In this document: positions 1 to 6,372 of the stretch, piece after piece | Layout: the number at the start of each line of letters is the position of its first letter | Numbering within the stretch: the stretch's first letter is position 1 | Origin: Candidatus Parcubacteria bacterium | GTDB taxonomy: Bacteria > Patescibacteriota > Minisyncoccia > Phycocordibacterales > SBAW01 | Length of the DNA stretch: 19,729 nt | NCBI GenBank assembly: GCA_014379165.1 | Contig: JACMMG010000012.1 | Location: forward strand, 1 to 19,729 | Direction: 5' to 3' | The notes under the pieces: generated by a model | What the model was told of the DNA's origin: nothing | The model's database searches: none | What the model saw: the letters and a program-made list of their open reading frames with translations, nothing else | Program-made: the position numbers and the translations under genes

Positions 1-356
1 CCATTGTGGAAGTTTCTTGACTGCAGCCACCCGTAGGTGTATGGGCCGTGTCTCAGTCCCATCGGTGGGGGTCACCCTCTCAGGTCCCCTAGGTGTCGTA
101 GCCTTGGTAAGCCATTACCTTACCAACTAGCTGATACCACGCAGGCCGCTCAAAAAGCGGAAATCTAAATAAATAGACTCCTTTACTCCGGAGAGACTAT
201 CGGGGATTACCCCGTCTTTCGACGAGCTATACCCGACTCTTCGGTGCGTACCTGCGCATTACTACCTCGTCTGCCGGTTGCATTGCTGCCCCCGTGACTT
301 GCATGCCTTATCCACGCCGCCAGCGTTCATCCTGAGCTAGGATCAAACTCTAATTA
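1..356 (-). rRNA. rrs: 16S ribosomal RNA, 5' part (truncated by window edge)
   Basis: The minus strand reads AGAGTTTGATCCTAGCTCAG, then GATGAACGCTGGCGGCGT and GCATGCAAGTC, the universal start of bacterial 16S rRNA. It runs through the ACTGAGACACGGCCC block and ends at the window edge at CCACAATGG, near E. coli position 360-380. The exact 5' end is not fixed by sequence; I place it a few bases before AGAGTTTG. The block GGCTGCAGTCAAGAA replaces the usual GGCAGCAGTGGGGAA, which fits Parcubacteria-type 16S. One mismatch to the common 27F primer is visible (CTAGCTCAG for MTGGCTCAG). About three quarters of the gene, including the anti-Shine-Dalgarno end, lies outside the window. Confidence 0.97.
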
Positions 357-423
357 TAGAACTGCGCGCATGGCGCAATCCAAGCTCGTTAGAACGGAAC
401 AAGAGAAAAATTATTTTTATAAT

Positions 424-452
424 CCAGTGACGCTTCTTAAGCGGAACCGGAC
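424..452 (-). repeat. 16S leader hairpin repeat, copy 2 (proximal to 16S)
   Basis: The minus strand begins GTCCGGTT and ends GCGTCACTGG, and folds as CCGGTT..CGCTT - AAG - AAGCG..CACTGG with two central mismatches. It shares both flanks with the copy at 504-532, but its tip pairs differ (CTT/AAG here, C/G there), so the fold is kept while the sequence changes. The two copies are 80 bp apart. Confidence 0.7.
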
Positions 453-503
453 AGTTTTTCTCTTATTTGCCTCCCAGTGGAAAATTTTGGAAGGACTTTT
501 TTT

Positions 504-532
504 CCAGTGACGCCTTTGAGGCGAAACCGGAC
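504..532 (-). repeat. 16S leader hairpin repeat, copy 1 (distal)
   Basis: The minus strand begins GTCCGGTTTCGCC and ends GGCGTCACTGG, folding as an 11-bp stem with two mismatches and a TCAAA loop. An A-rich stretch and GTCC follow it in the transcript. It is the partner of 424-452. Confidence 0.7.
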
Positions 533-642
533 TTTTGCTTGCTTGACCAACAACCTCCTTGTACAAGAAGTTGCGGTCGGTGTGATCCATCTTCCGACCT
601 TCAATTAGGGGCCGGAAAATGTATTGGATATGTCAACGAACA

Positions 643-662
643 AGCCCGCCAGAAGGCGGGCT
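643..662. other. GC-rich hairpin in the 16S leader
   Basis: AGCCCGCC and GGCGGGCT form a perfect 8-bp stem with a 4-nt loop. On the plus strand it is followed by TTTCTCG and on the minus strand by TGTTCG, so the U-tract is weak in both directions. It sits downstream of the 16S promoter, so a strong minus-strand terminator here would block rRNA synthesis. I therefore read it as leader structure rather than a terminator. Confidence 0.45.
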
Positions 663-705
663 TTCTCGAAACGAGCTAGCTTCACCATCAGGCAGTCATA
701 TAGCC

Positions 706-733
706 ATTATAGTCATATATAGAGGGTCGTCAA
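706..733 (-). promoter_or_regulatory. Promoter for 16S rRNA (TTGACG-16 bp-TATAAT)
   Basis: On the minus strand a TTGACG box (728-733) is separated by 16 bp from a perfect TATAAT (706-711). Transcription would begin near 699 and run through about 340 nt of leader into 16S. This is one of the two best sigma-70-type promoters in the window. Confidence 0.75.
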
Positions 734-763
734 GTCAAAAAAGAGCTTGCTACATAAGGTCAA

Positions 764-794
764 GCGCGGTCTCCAAAAGAATGGGAGACCGCGC
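764..794. other. Strong 11-bp hairpin upstream of the 16S promoter
   Basis: GCGCGGTCTCC and GGAGACCGCGC are perfectly complementary with a 9-nt loop. There is no T-tract directly after either arm, so it is not a textbook intrinsic terminator. It may be the 3' end of the candidate RNA at 824-939 or an insulator between that RNA and the rRNA promoter. Confidence 0.5.
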
Positions 795-823
795 CTAAAA
801 AGGACCGAAACGCGACGCGCAAA

Positions 824-939
824 GGGTATGAACCTGGGACCATCACGGAACCAGTCAGGATTGCTCCTGTAAATCTCGCACAATGCTAGGAGTGCTTTCC
901 TCAATGGAGGATTAGCTTGTTCCCGAGGTCCTGCTACCC
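824..939 (-). ncRNA. Candidate structured RNA, rod-like and 6S-like in outline
   Basis: On the minus strand a 116-nt segment begins GGGTA and ends TACCC. Moving inward, three helices can form: GGGTA/TACCC, GGACC/GGTCC and GGAAC/GTTCC. Inside is a large bubble whose 3' side holds a perfect hairpin CAGGA-GCAA-TCCTG with a GNRA loop, and a distal stem AATCCTC/GAGATT containing GCAC/GTGC. A TAGAAT box (943-948) lies just before the 5' end, with a poor -35 (TTGTGC) 16 bp upstream. The outline (closing stem, bubble with a small 3'-side hairpin, distal stem) recalls 6S RNA, but it is shorter than the usual 180 nt and no conserved sequence was recognised. A 63-codon TTG-start frame also crosses it. 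Uncertain. Confidence 0.35.
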
Positions 940-971
940 TTCATTCTAGATTCAGGCAAAAATAGCACAAA

Positions 972-1526
972 TCACTTATACACCGCCCCTAGAGCCTTTT
1001 CTACCTGTGCAAAAAGCTCTTCTTGTGTGCCATCATTGCGAAACATTGTGTCAGCCATTGATATCACTTTTGCTTTTTGCATACCATGAGGGTCGGGGTC
1101 GTTCATTTCGAGTGTCTCATGCGCTACAAATTCTTCGAACGAAACCTTGTCGCTTTCTGACGCACGAGACTGGATACGACCGTATCGAATATGCTGATCA
1201 GCATCTACAGCCCACAAAATGCCACCAAATTTTTTGAGAGTCTCTACTTCTGCCGTTGCACGCAGAGATTCGATTACATAGTTCTTATCAGGTGCAAAAC
1301 CGGTTCGCCGCTTATATTCTGTAATCAAAAAATCATCGCCACGCTGAGCCCGTAGCTCATTTGCAACAATGCGCATATTTGCCCTGTTTACTTCAATGCC
1401 TTGGTGATTAATTTCATCAATCCAAAGAGTCCGCGCCGAGCAGTGCAAAAACCCTTTCTCTTTTATCAAAAAATCAACCACCGTTCCCTTTCCTCCCCCA
1501 TCCGTGCCTGTAATCCCGATAATCAT
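972..1526 (-). CDS. Small P-loop kinase (nucleotide or dephospho-CoA kinase-like)
   Basis: The 184-residue protein starts MIIGITGTDGGGKGT, a P-loop at residues 7-15 of the adenylate kinase/dephospho-CoA kinase type (GKGT). Further on are an Arg-rich middle (KRRTGFAPDKNYVIESLR) and WAVDAD at the end of a beta strand, a layout seen in P-loop kinases of small metabolites. The fold is therefore well supported, but the phosphate acceptor cannot be read from the sequence; a dNMP, CoA precursor or other nucleotide is possible. Its ATG overlaps the TGA stop of the upstream ORF by 4 bp (ATGA), implying translational coupling. It ends in TGA, and the candidate RNA and the 16S promoter follow. Confidence 0.8.
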   Translation of the reverse strand: MIIGITGTDGGGKGTVVDFLIKEKGFLHCSARTLWIDEINHQGIEVNRANMRIVANELRAQRGDDFLITEYKRRTGFAPDKNYVIESLRATAEVETLKKFGGILWAVDADQHIRYGRIQSRASESDKVSFEEFVAHETLEMNDPDPHGMQKAKVISMADTMFRNDGTQEELFAQVEKALGAVYK

Positions 1527-1705
1527 TTCCCTATCTTGCCAGATTTTGCTTCATTGTATAGAGTGGCCATATGAGCACACAGAAGTTCTTCTTCTGGTTT
1601 AGCTATGCCACTCGCAAGAGGGGTTAGTTGATGATGCTCGCGTAACAACGAAATCACAATCGGCCCCGTAAGGGGTCGGTTTCGTTTTAGATGATCCTTC
1701 GACAA
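1523..1705 (-). CDS. Short hypothetical protein coupled to the P-loop kinase
   Basis: This 60-codon frame ends with TGA overlapping the start of the kinase (ATGA), which argues that its 3' part is really translated. The product is basic, with a run TPLASGIAKPEEELLCAHM and a Lys/Gly-rich tail, and matches no family I recognise. The start is doubtful. The longest frame uses TTG at 1705 without a clear ribosome site and reads through a GC hairpin at 1661-1678. A GTG near 1657, after ACGGGG, would give about 44 residues and avoid the hairpin. It is divergent from the plus-strand gene at 1719, with only 13 bp between the two outermost starts. Confidence 0.5.
   Translation of the reverse strand: MSKDHLKRNRPLTGPIVISLLREHHQLTPLASGIAKPEEELLCAHMATLYNEAKSGKIGK
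1661..1688 (+). terminator. Terminator-like hairpin or attenuator upstream of the 1719 gene
   Basis: CGGCCCC-GTAA-GGGGTCG forms a 7-bp stem with one G-U pair and is followed on the plus strand by TTTCGTTTT. No plus-strand gene lies upstream for it to terminate. It could be an attenuator in the leader of the 1719 gene, or coding sequence of the minus-strand ORF that happens to fold. Confidence 0.4.
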
Positions 1706-1718
1706 TGAGGTGCGGATT

Positions 1719-1901
1719 ATGGAAGACGACAGACAAACTGCCGCGGCAAAAGCCGCACTCGAGCGGCATAAGGATGCAATCGAGGAACGGTTAGGTCCCG
1801 ATTTCAGGACACATCCTGAGTACCACGCGGTGGTAGAGAAAGTTCGTAGTGGAGCGGTCGCAAGGTTTGCGGTTGAAACGATACCTCGCGAAGATCAGTA
1901 G
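1719..1901 (+). CDS. Small charged hypothetical protein
   Basis: ATG at 1719 is preceded at the right distance by GAGGTG (1707-1712), so I prefer it to the upstream GTG at 1710. The 60-residue product begins MEDDRQTAAAKAALERHK, is rich in Glu, Arg and Ala, and is predicted mostly helical, with a GPDFRTHPEYHAVVEKV stretch in the middle. No family is recognised. It is a single-gene unit: a hairpin lies upstream (1661-1688) and an intrinsic terminator directly downstream (1918-1945). Its strong Shine-Dalgarno and GC-rich codons differ from most neighbours and match the gene at 15559, which suggests a shared accessory origin. Whether it was acquired recently cannot be judged from this window. Confidence 0.65.
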   Translation: MEDDRQTAAAKAALERHKDAIEERLGPDFRTHPEYHAVVEKVRSGAVARFAVETIPREDQ

Positions 1902-1917
1902 CAGCGAATGTTTGAGG

Positions 1918-1945
1918 GGCGCCCTATGGGTGCCTTTATTTTTTT
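1918..1945 (+). terminator. Intrinsic terminator of the 1719 gene
   Basis: GGCGCCC-TAT-GGGTGCC (one G-T pair) is followed by TTTATTTTTTT. The T-tract overlaps the stop codon of the convergent TyrA-like gene at 1936-1938, so the two genes share this end. Confidence 0.85.
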
Positions 1946-2667
1946 CTCTGTAAAAGCTCGTGGACTTCAGCTTCAGCAATTTCAAATTTCTTGAGCATTT
2001 CTTCGCAGTACGGGTTAAAGCGGTATACATCTTGAAAAAGCCCGATGTCGTGCCGCACACTCTCAACCGCATCCATTAAGTATCCAAAGGAAACCGTATC
2101 TATCTGTGTTCGATTGAAACCTCCGCGCGAGACCACCTGCCCGATAAAATGCGTTAGAAAAAGTGTCTCCGCCAAATGCTTATCGTGACTCTCTGCACTC
2201 ATTTCGACAACATCAAACCCACACTGTGTGAGAAATGCGACAAAGCTATCATGCTGCTCTGGCATAAGCGTATGCTCGGTAATAACAATACGAAAACCGT
2301 TTACATCCTTGTCCTTCTTTTCGTAACTCTCAGGGCCAAACATCGGGTGTGTTGCAACAAACGGCCGTGTGCCAAGGTGACGCTTTAAAATTTCTACCGT
2401 ATGCGTCTTAACGGTTGCCACATCAACGACGATGCTCCCCTTCCCAAGCAACGGGAGTATCTCTTTTATACGGTCTTCAAATACGTGAATAGGCACCGCA
2501 AGAACTACGGCGTCACATTGTGCCACTTCAGCAAGTGTAAAAAATACTTTACTATCAGGGACCGCCCCGCGGGAAAAAACACGCACCTGTGCTTTGGGAG
2601 TAAAGCGCGAAATCATCTCGTGTAGAAGGACGCCAAACCTCCCGTAGCCGATAATGCCTATGTCCAT
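1936..2667 (-). CDS. TyrA-like prephenate/arogenate dehydrogenase family protein
   Basis: The 243-residue protein opens with a Rossmann NAD(P)-binding motif GYGRFG (residues 7-12). It then shows THPMFGPES (106-114), with His107 matching the substrate-side His of the TyrA family, and HDKHLAETLFLTH (161-173), the counterpart of the conserved HD...H helix. The THPMFGPES form is closest to arogenate dehydrogenases such as those of plants. Family members oxidatively decarboxylate prephenate or arogenate towards tyrosine, but no other aromatic pathway gene is in the window and CPR bacteria usually lack the shikimate route. Its ATG overlaps the TAA of the PurD-like gene by one base (TAATG), so the two are probably co-translated and work together. 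The true substrate is unknown. Confidence 0.85.
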   Translation of the reverse strand: MDIGIIGYGRFGVLLHEMISRFTPKAQVRVFSRGAVPDSKVFFTLAEVAQCDAVVLAVPIHVFEDRIKEILPLLGKGSIVVDVATVKTHTVEILKRHLGTRPFVATHPMFGPESYEKKDKDVNGFRIVITEHTLMPEQHDSFVAFLTQCGFDVVEMSAESHDKHLAETLFLTHFIGQVVSRGGFNRTQIDTVSFGYLMDAVESVRHDIGLFQDVYRFNPYCEEMLKKFEIAEAEVHELLQRKK

Positions 2668-4019
2668 TATCCGTAAAGGTATCCCCAGGTTTGAAGTTTG
2701 TCACTGTCGGCCTCCCACCGCAGACCGATGTCCTTTCGATAAAACATATTTTGCAAAATGATGTTATTGATGCGGCTGTACATTTGCCCCCTAGCTTCCT
2801 GCACGGTCGTCCCGGAGCCCGAGACAACTAAAACGTAGCCAGAATAGCCGGCTACCCGCCACTCGTTGTCGACGAACTTTATATCGCCCAAATGAAAGCC
2901 GTCGAAGTTATTCGGCTTGCGCAAAAGTATCGAAAGGTCGCGGTACACCTCGGCCTGGTCTTTATCGTGATATGGAAACGGCGGCACCGCCAGACACGCA
3001 CCAATCTGGAACCCGCGTTTTGTCTTAAGCTCAAGCGAGGTACCACTTGCCATAGCATATAGGAACTCTCCCATCGGCGTTTGTATGCCTTCCATTTGTA
3101 TTTGTATCGTTGGGTAGCCGAAGCGGCAGGTAAATTCAAGCGGATAGACACCGCGCGCGTTGGCAATGCAGTTGATGTCGATGTAACCGATGTAGCCCAC
3201 TTTGGCTAGGTCTTCTTTTAATTTTGCGAGTGTGAGATTAAAAATTGTATTTGGTGCTGACCAATACATTAAAGTGCCCATCTCGCCGGTGTAAGGCCCT
3301 AAGTCGCCGGGGAAAAGTTTTTTATGCTCGAGGTTAACGTTTATAGGGTAGATAAAGTCGTTGCCGTTGAAGAACGCGCCAACCGCTATCTCGACCCCGG
3401 AGACGAACTTCTGCACCTGAAAGCCTTTTATCTTTTTTGCCCATGTAGTTTTATTGCGCTCCAATACTTCGATAATATCGCGACCATCATCTTCGGTTCC
3501 AAGAAATAAGATTCCCTTCATATTTGAGGGCGTGTTTCCGGAGGGCTTCCATACGTACCGGCCCGGGTTTGCCTTCAAAAATTCAAGGCAAGCGTCGAAA
3601 CTGTCAAAATCCCAATGTGGCAAAACGAGCATACCAAGCCTTCGCATTTCCCCTTGGCCGAATTCCCTGTCCATCTCAAGCGCGTCGGTGTAAGGGGTGC
3701 CTCCAATAACCAGCTTCCCCGCTTTGCGAAGCTTGTTCGCTACCTCGCCAAAGCCGACATCGTCAAAAACGATAACATCGGCCCAGTCTTTGTGCTCTTC
3801 CCACGAAGGGACTTTTTCTAAGACACCGTCATACACGTCGGCGTCGTCTTTAGCCTTTACGTAGACCCTTACCTCGTGCCCTTCGCGCTTGAGCTTCCAC
3901 GCTAAATCGCCGCTTTCGCTTTCAAGCGATACGAAGAGAAATTTTTTAGGCGGGAATATTTTTCCGTTTACGTTTCCTGCCTGCGCAGGCAGGCCGTTTG
4001 AGTTTCCGTTAGTTGCCAC
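2667..4019 (-). CDS. PurD-like ATP-grasp ligase (phosphoribosylamine-glycine ligase family)
   Basis: At 450 residues it is a full-length relative of PurD. Visible signatures are LEMDREFGQGEMRRLGM (114-130) like the PurD substrate-domain linker, EHKKLFPGDLGPYTGEMG (231-248), the family's DHKR..GD.GPNTGGMG block, VYPLEFTCRFGYP (291-303), which carries the metal/ATP Glu and Arg, and a C-terminal YRKDIGLR. The usual Gly-rich KADGLAAGKGV ATP loop is replaced by VWKPSGNTPSNMKGI, so the substrate may differ from phosphoribosylamine plus glycine. The start is GTG with no Shine-Dalgarno, and no ATG is available nearby. The first 20 residues are low complexity and include LPAQAG encoded by an 18-bp palindrome. 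The TyrA-like gene follows with a one-base overlap; secF lies 66 bp upstream. Confidence 0.85.
   Translation of the reverse strand: MATNGNSNGLPAQAGNVNGKIFPPKKFLFVSLESESGDLAWKLKREGHEVRVYVKAKDDADVYDGVLEKVPSWEEHKDWADVIVFDDVGFGEVANKLRKAGKLVIGGTPYTDALEMDREFGQGEMRRLGMLVLPHWDFDSFDACLEFLKANPGRYVWKPSGNTPSNMKGILFLGTEDDGRDIIEVLERNKTTWAKKIKGFQVQKFVSGVEIAVGAFFNGNDFIYPINVNLEHKKLFPGDLGPYTGEMGTLMYWSAPNTIFNLTLAKLKEDLAKVGYIGYIDINCIANARGVYPLEFTCRFGYPTIQIQMEGIQTPMGEFLYAMASGTSLELKTKRGFQIGACLAVPPFPYHDKDQAEVYRDLSILLRKPNNFDGFHLGDIKFVDNEWRVAGYSGYVLVVSGSGTTVQEARGQMYSRINNIILQNMFYRKDIGLRWEADSDKLQTWGYLYG
3976..3993. repeat. 18-bp perfect palindrome inside the PurD-like gene
   Basis: CCTGCCTGCGCAGGCAGG reads the same on both strands. 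It falls in frame in the poorly conserved N-terminus and encodes LPAQAG (residues 10-15). I saw no other copy in the window. My impression that similar GCCTGCGCAGGC palindromes recur in some Parcubacteria genomes is recollection, not something shown here. Confidence 0.7.
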
Positions 4020-4085
4020 GTGTCTGTATCGTCAAATTTGCTACACATTGTATTGTGCGCCCATACAGAAAAAAGTAAAGAGTTT

Positions 4086-4991
4086 TTATCCGCTTTTACG
4101 GTTAGAAAAACGTTCCCACACCACAAGCATCGGACTTGCCAAGAATATCGAAGAGTAGGTGCCGGCTACCATACCAACAATAAGCGTAAGCGCGAAATTT
4201 TTTGTGGCCGCAGGACCAAGGAAGTAGAGCGCGGCAAGTACGATAATGACTGTCATCGATGTATTTATAGAACGGGCGATTGTTTGCACGATGCTACGGC
4301 CCACAACCTCGTCGTAGCTCTCTCGTTTGTGATGTTCTTCGTTAAGCCGCAAATTTTCACGGATTCGGTCGAAGACGACAATCGTGTCGTTGATAGAAAT
4401 ACCCAAAATAGTCAGGAGTGCCACGATAAAGAGTGCGTCTACTTCGGCACCGAAGAAATGCCCGAGCGCGGCAAAAAGACCGAGTGGCACAAGGATGTCA
4501 TGCAAGAGTGTCACAATAGCGACAATACCGTATTTCCATGAGGCGACTGGTTTGGAGACACCGCGAAATGCAAACGCTATGAAAGCAATAATCAAAACAA
4601 CAACAAGAGTTATTGCTATCCACGCTTTCCGTAAAAGTTCCTGCCCGATAATGGGTCCTACCGAATTAAACTGGTCTTCCTGTACTTTACCGAGCGTGCC
4701 GAGTGTTGAGAGAAGCGTGTTGCGTTCGTCATTGGTAAGGTCGCGTTGGCGCAAGATATACCCGCTCTCGCCCGTTGGCTGAACGCGTACTTCACCCAAA
4801 TTAAGGGGCTCTACTGCTTCGTGTATTGCCTCGGCCGCAGGACGAGCATCGGTATAGGTAACCTGCAGGAGCGAACCGCCAGAAAGGTCGATACCGGGCT
4901 TGAGCCCCCATAGTACGATCGCAGCAACTGCAAGGAGCGAAAGTATCAGCGGCAGTATGAAGAAATATTTTTCGTACTTAGTGATGTTCAT
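4086..4991 (-). CDS. secF: Protein translocase subunit SecF
   Basis: SecF is the partner of SecD in the SecDF complex, which uses the proton gradient to help pull exported proteins through SecYEG. The 301-residue protein has a first membrane helix at about 12-32, then DLSGGSLLQV (35-44), the SecF/SecD family signature, a short periplasmic domain, and a block of five membrane helices with TILGISINDTIVVFDRIREN (the family GYS..DTVVVFDR..EN) and SINTSMTV. The length is typical. It follows secD by 15 bp with no Shine-Dalgarno before its ATG, so it depends on the folD-secD-secF transcript. It ends 66 bp before the PurD-like gene. Confidence 0.96.
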   Translation of the reverse strand: MNITKYEKYFFILPLILSLLAVAAIVLWGLKPGIDLSGGSLLQVTYTDARPAAEAIHEAVEPLNLGEVRVQPTGESGYILRQRDLTNDERNTLLSTLGTLGKVQEDQFNSVGPIIGQELLRKAWIAITLVVVLIIAFIAFAFRGVSKPVASWKYGIVAIVTLLHDILVPLGLFAALGHFFGAEVDALFIVALLTILGISINDTIVVFDRIRENLRLNEEHHKRESYDEVVGRSIVQTIARSINTSMTVIIVLAALYFLGPAATKNFALTLIVGMVAGTYSSIFLASPMLVVWERFSNRKSG

Positions 4992-5006
4992 GGTAGTAAT
5001 CGCAAT

Positions 5007-6353
5007 TTATTTGCGCAACCCGGAGCGCAGAAGAAAATGACCAAATTTTGACTCCGCACTAATACCAAGCGCAAGCAAGAATGTGCGGGATATGGTTATT
5101 GCAGAAAGCATCGAGACAAGAACACCCAAGCCAAAGACGAGCGCAAACCCTTTGATGAGTGATGTACCAAACCAGAAAAGAATAACACCGGCAATGATGT
5201 GTGCAATGTTAGAATCGCGAATTGCAAGCCATGCCCGTGCAAAACCTTCACGAATAGCAGCATCTGTTTTTTTACCTGCCGCAAGTTCTTCTTTAAGACG
5301 CTCGGCAATAAGAACGTTAGCATCAACGGCCAAACCGACCGAAAGAATAAAGCCTGCAATACCTGCAGCGGTCAACACAACCGGAATAAGCTTAAAGAGC
5401 GCAAGCATGAGCACAATGTAAATAAGAAGAGAGACGACCGCAATAACGCCCGGTAGCCGATACCAAAGAATCATAAACGCACAGAGCGCCAGAAAACCGA
5501 CTATACCTGCAAGAATTCCAGCGCGCACAGCCTCATCGCCGAGTGTCGCGCCGATAGTTTGTGTGCTTGAAAGAACAATGGGGACCGGTAAGGCACCGAG
5601 GTTGAGGTTACGTACCAATTCGCGAGCACTCTCTGCGTTGAAGTTGCCTGAAATTATTGCCGTACCGTCGGTAATCGCCTCGCGGATGGTCGGCGAAGAA
5701 ACAAGTCTTCCGTCCAAGAAAATTCCAAGAGGACGATTCACGTTGTTGCTTGTGATATCGGAAAACAATTGCGTGCCTTCGGCGTTGAAGTCGACACGCA
5801 CGGTTGGTTCCGTTACGAGCGCGCCACCATTACCAAACTCGAGCGCCGCACGAGAAAGATATTTGCCGGTAAGACCTGTTTCTTCAAATGCATCTGGATT
5901 AGGAATCAAAGGAGCACCCGGCGTTGTTGAGGTAGATGCAAGCTCAAGGTTATTTTCAAATCCCTGTTTTACTAATTTAAATTCAAGGAGCGGTGTTGCG
6001 CCTATCATTTTTACCGCTTCATCAACATCAGTAATACCAGGAAGTTCGACAATAAGCCGATGTTCTCCCCCACCAAGCGCTCCTCCCTGCTCTGTTTGTA
6101 CAATTGGCTCACCAACGCCAAACGCATTGACTCTACGTTCAATCACCTCGCGCAATGTTGCAAGTGAATCTGCTACTTGTTCTGCAGGAAGTGCACTTAC
6201 ATCAGCACTATAGACAAGATGCGTGCCGCCTGAGAGATCGAGGCCAAGCTTGAAGTCGAATCTTCCTCCGGTTCCGGTTGTCGCGTAGACGAAATACCCG
6301 ACGAGTCCCGCCGCAATGAGGATAACGACTGCTGCGTAGCGCAACCTAAACAT
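5007..6353 (-). CDS. secD: Protein translocase subunit SecD
   Basis: The 448-residue protein has an N-terminal membrane helix (about 5-25), then FKLGLDLSGGTHLVY, the SecD signature, and REVIERRVNAFGVGEP of the first periplasmic domain. The P1 head segment (FLDGRLVSSPTIREAI) follows, and a C-terminal five-helix bundle carries SVGLAVDANVLIAERLKEE, which contains the conserved Asp. It acts with SecF in late steps of protein export. It is shorter than E. coli SecD (about 615), as is usual for lineages with a reduced P1 domain. It starts 19 bp after folD with only a weak GTGAG upstream. Confidence 0.96.
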   Translation of the reverse strand: MFRLRYAAVVILIAAGLVGYFVYATTGTGGRFDFKLGLDLSGGTHLVYSADVSALPAEQVADSLATLREVIERRVNAFGVGEPIVQTEQGGALGGGEHRLIVELPGITDVDEAVKMIGATPLLEFKLVKQGFENNLELASTSTTPGAPLIPNPDAFEETGLTGKYLSRAALEFGNGGALVTEPTVRVDFNAEGTQLFSDITSNNVNRPLGIFLDGRLVSSPTIREAITDGTAIISGNFNAESARELVRNLNLGALPVPIVLSSTQTIGATLGDEAVRAGILAGIVGFLALCAFMILWYRLPGVIAVVSLLIYIVLMLALFKLIPVVLTAAGIAGFILSVGLAVDANVLIAERLKEELAAGKKTDAAIREGFARAWLAIRDSNIAHIIAGVILFWFGTSLIKGFALVFGLGVLVSMLSAITISRTFLLALGISAESKFGHFLLRSGLRK

Positions 6354-6372
6354 GGCTCACACAGTAGCAGAT

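Larger units (their letters stand above)
357..700 (-). promoter_or_regulatory. 16S rRNA leader, highly structured
   Basis: This gene-free stretch lies between the promoter at 706-733 and the 16S 5' end. It holds, in transcript order, a GC hairpin (643-662), a hairpin closed by GGTCGG/CCGACC (about 577-601), a hairpin with arms AACTTCTT/AGGAGGTT (about 555-575) and two copies of a repeated hairpin (504-532 and 424-452). The last 70 bases before 16S presumably form one arm of the 16S processing stem; the partner is outside the window. Leaders of rRNA operons normally carry antitermination and RNase III signals. That role is inferred here, as no standard boxA was identified. Confidence 0.6.

Noticed and set aside
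631..636. TTGACA on the minus strand inside the 16S leader as a second promoter
   Set aside because: No -10 box lies 15-19 bp downstream; the region there is GC-rich (GGCCCC).
467..679. Open frame on the plus strand across the 16S leader
   Set aside because: It lies opposite the leader hairpins and repeats, has no ribosome site or family signature, and its sequence is explained by RNA structure.
713..904. 63-codon minus-strand frame between the kinase and the 16S promoter
   Set aside because: It starts at TTG with no ribosome site, runs through a perfect 11-bp hairpin and the 16S -35 box, and has no recognisable motif. The structured-RNA reading explains the region better, but coding is not excluded.
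824..940. tRNA in the 820-940 region suggested by GGTTCATACCC
   Set aside because: The T-stem does not pair (CCAGG against CCTTT) and there is no proper anticodon arm or CCA end.
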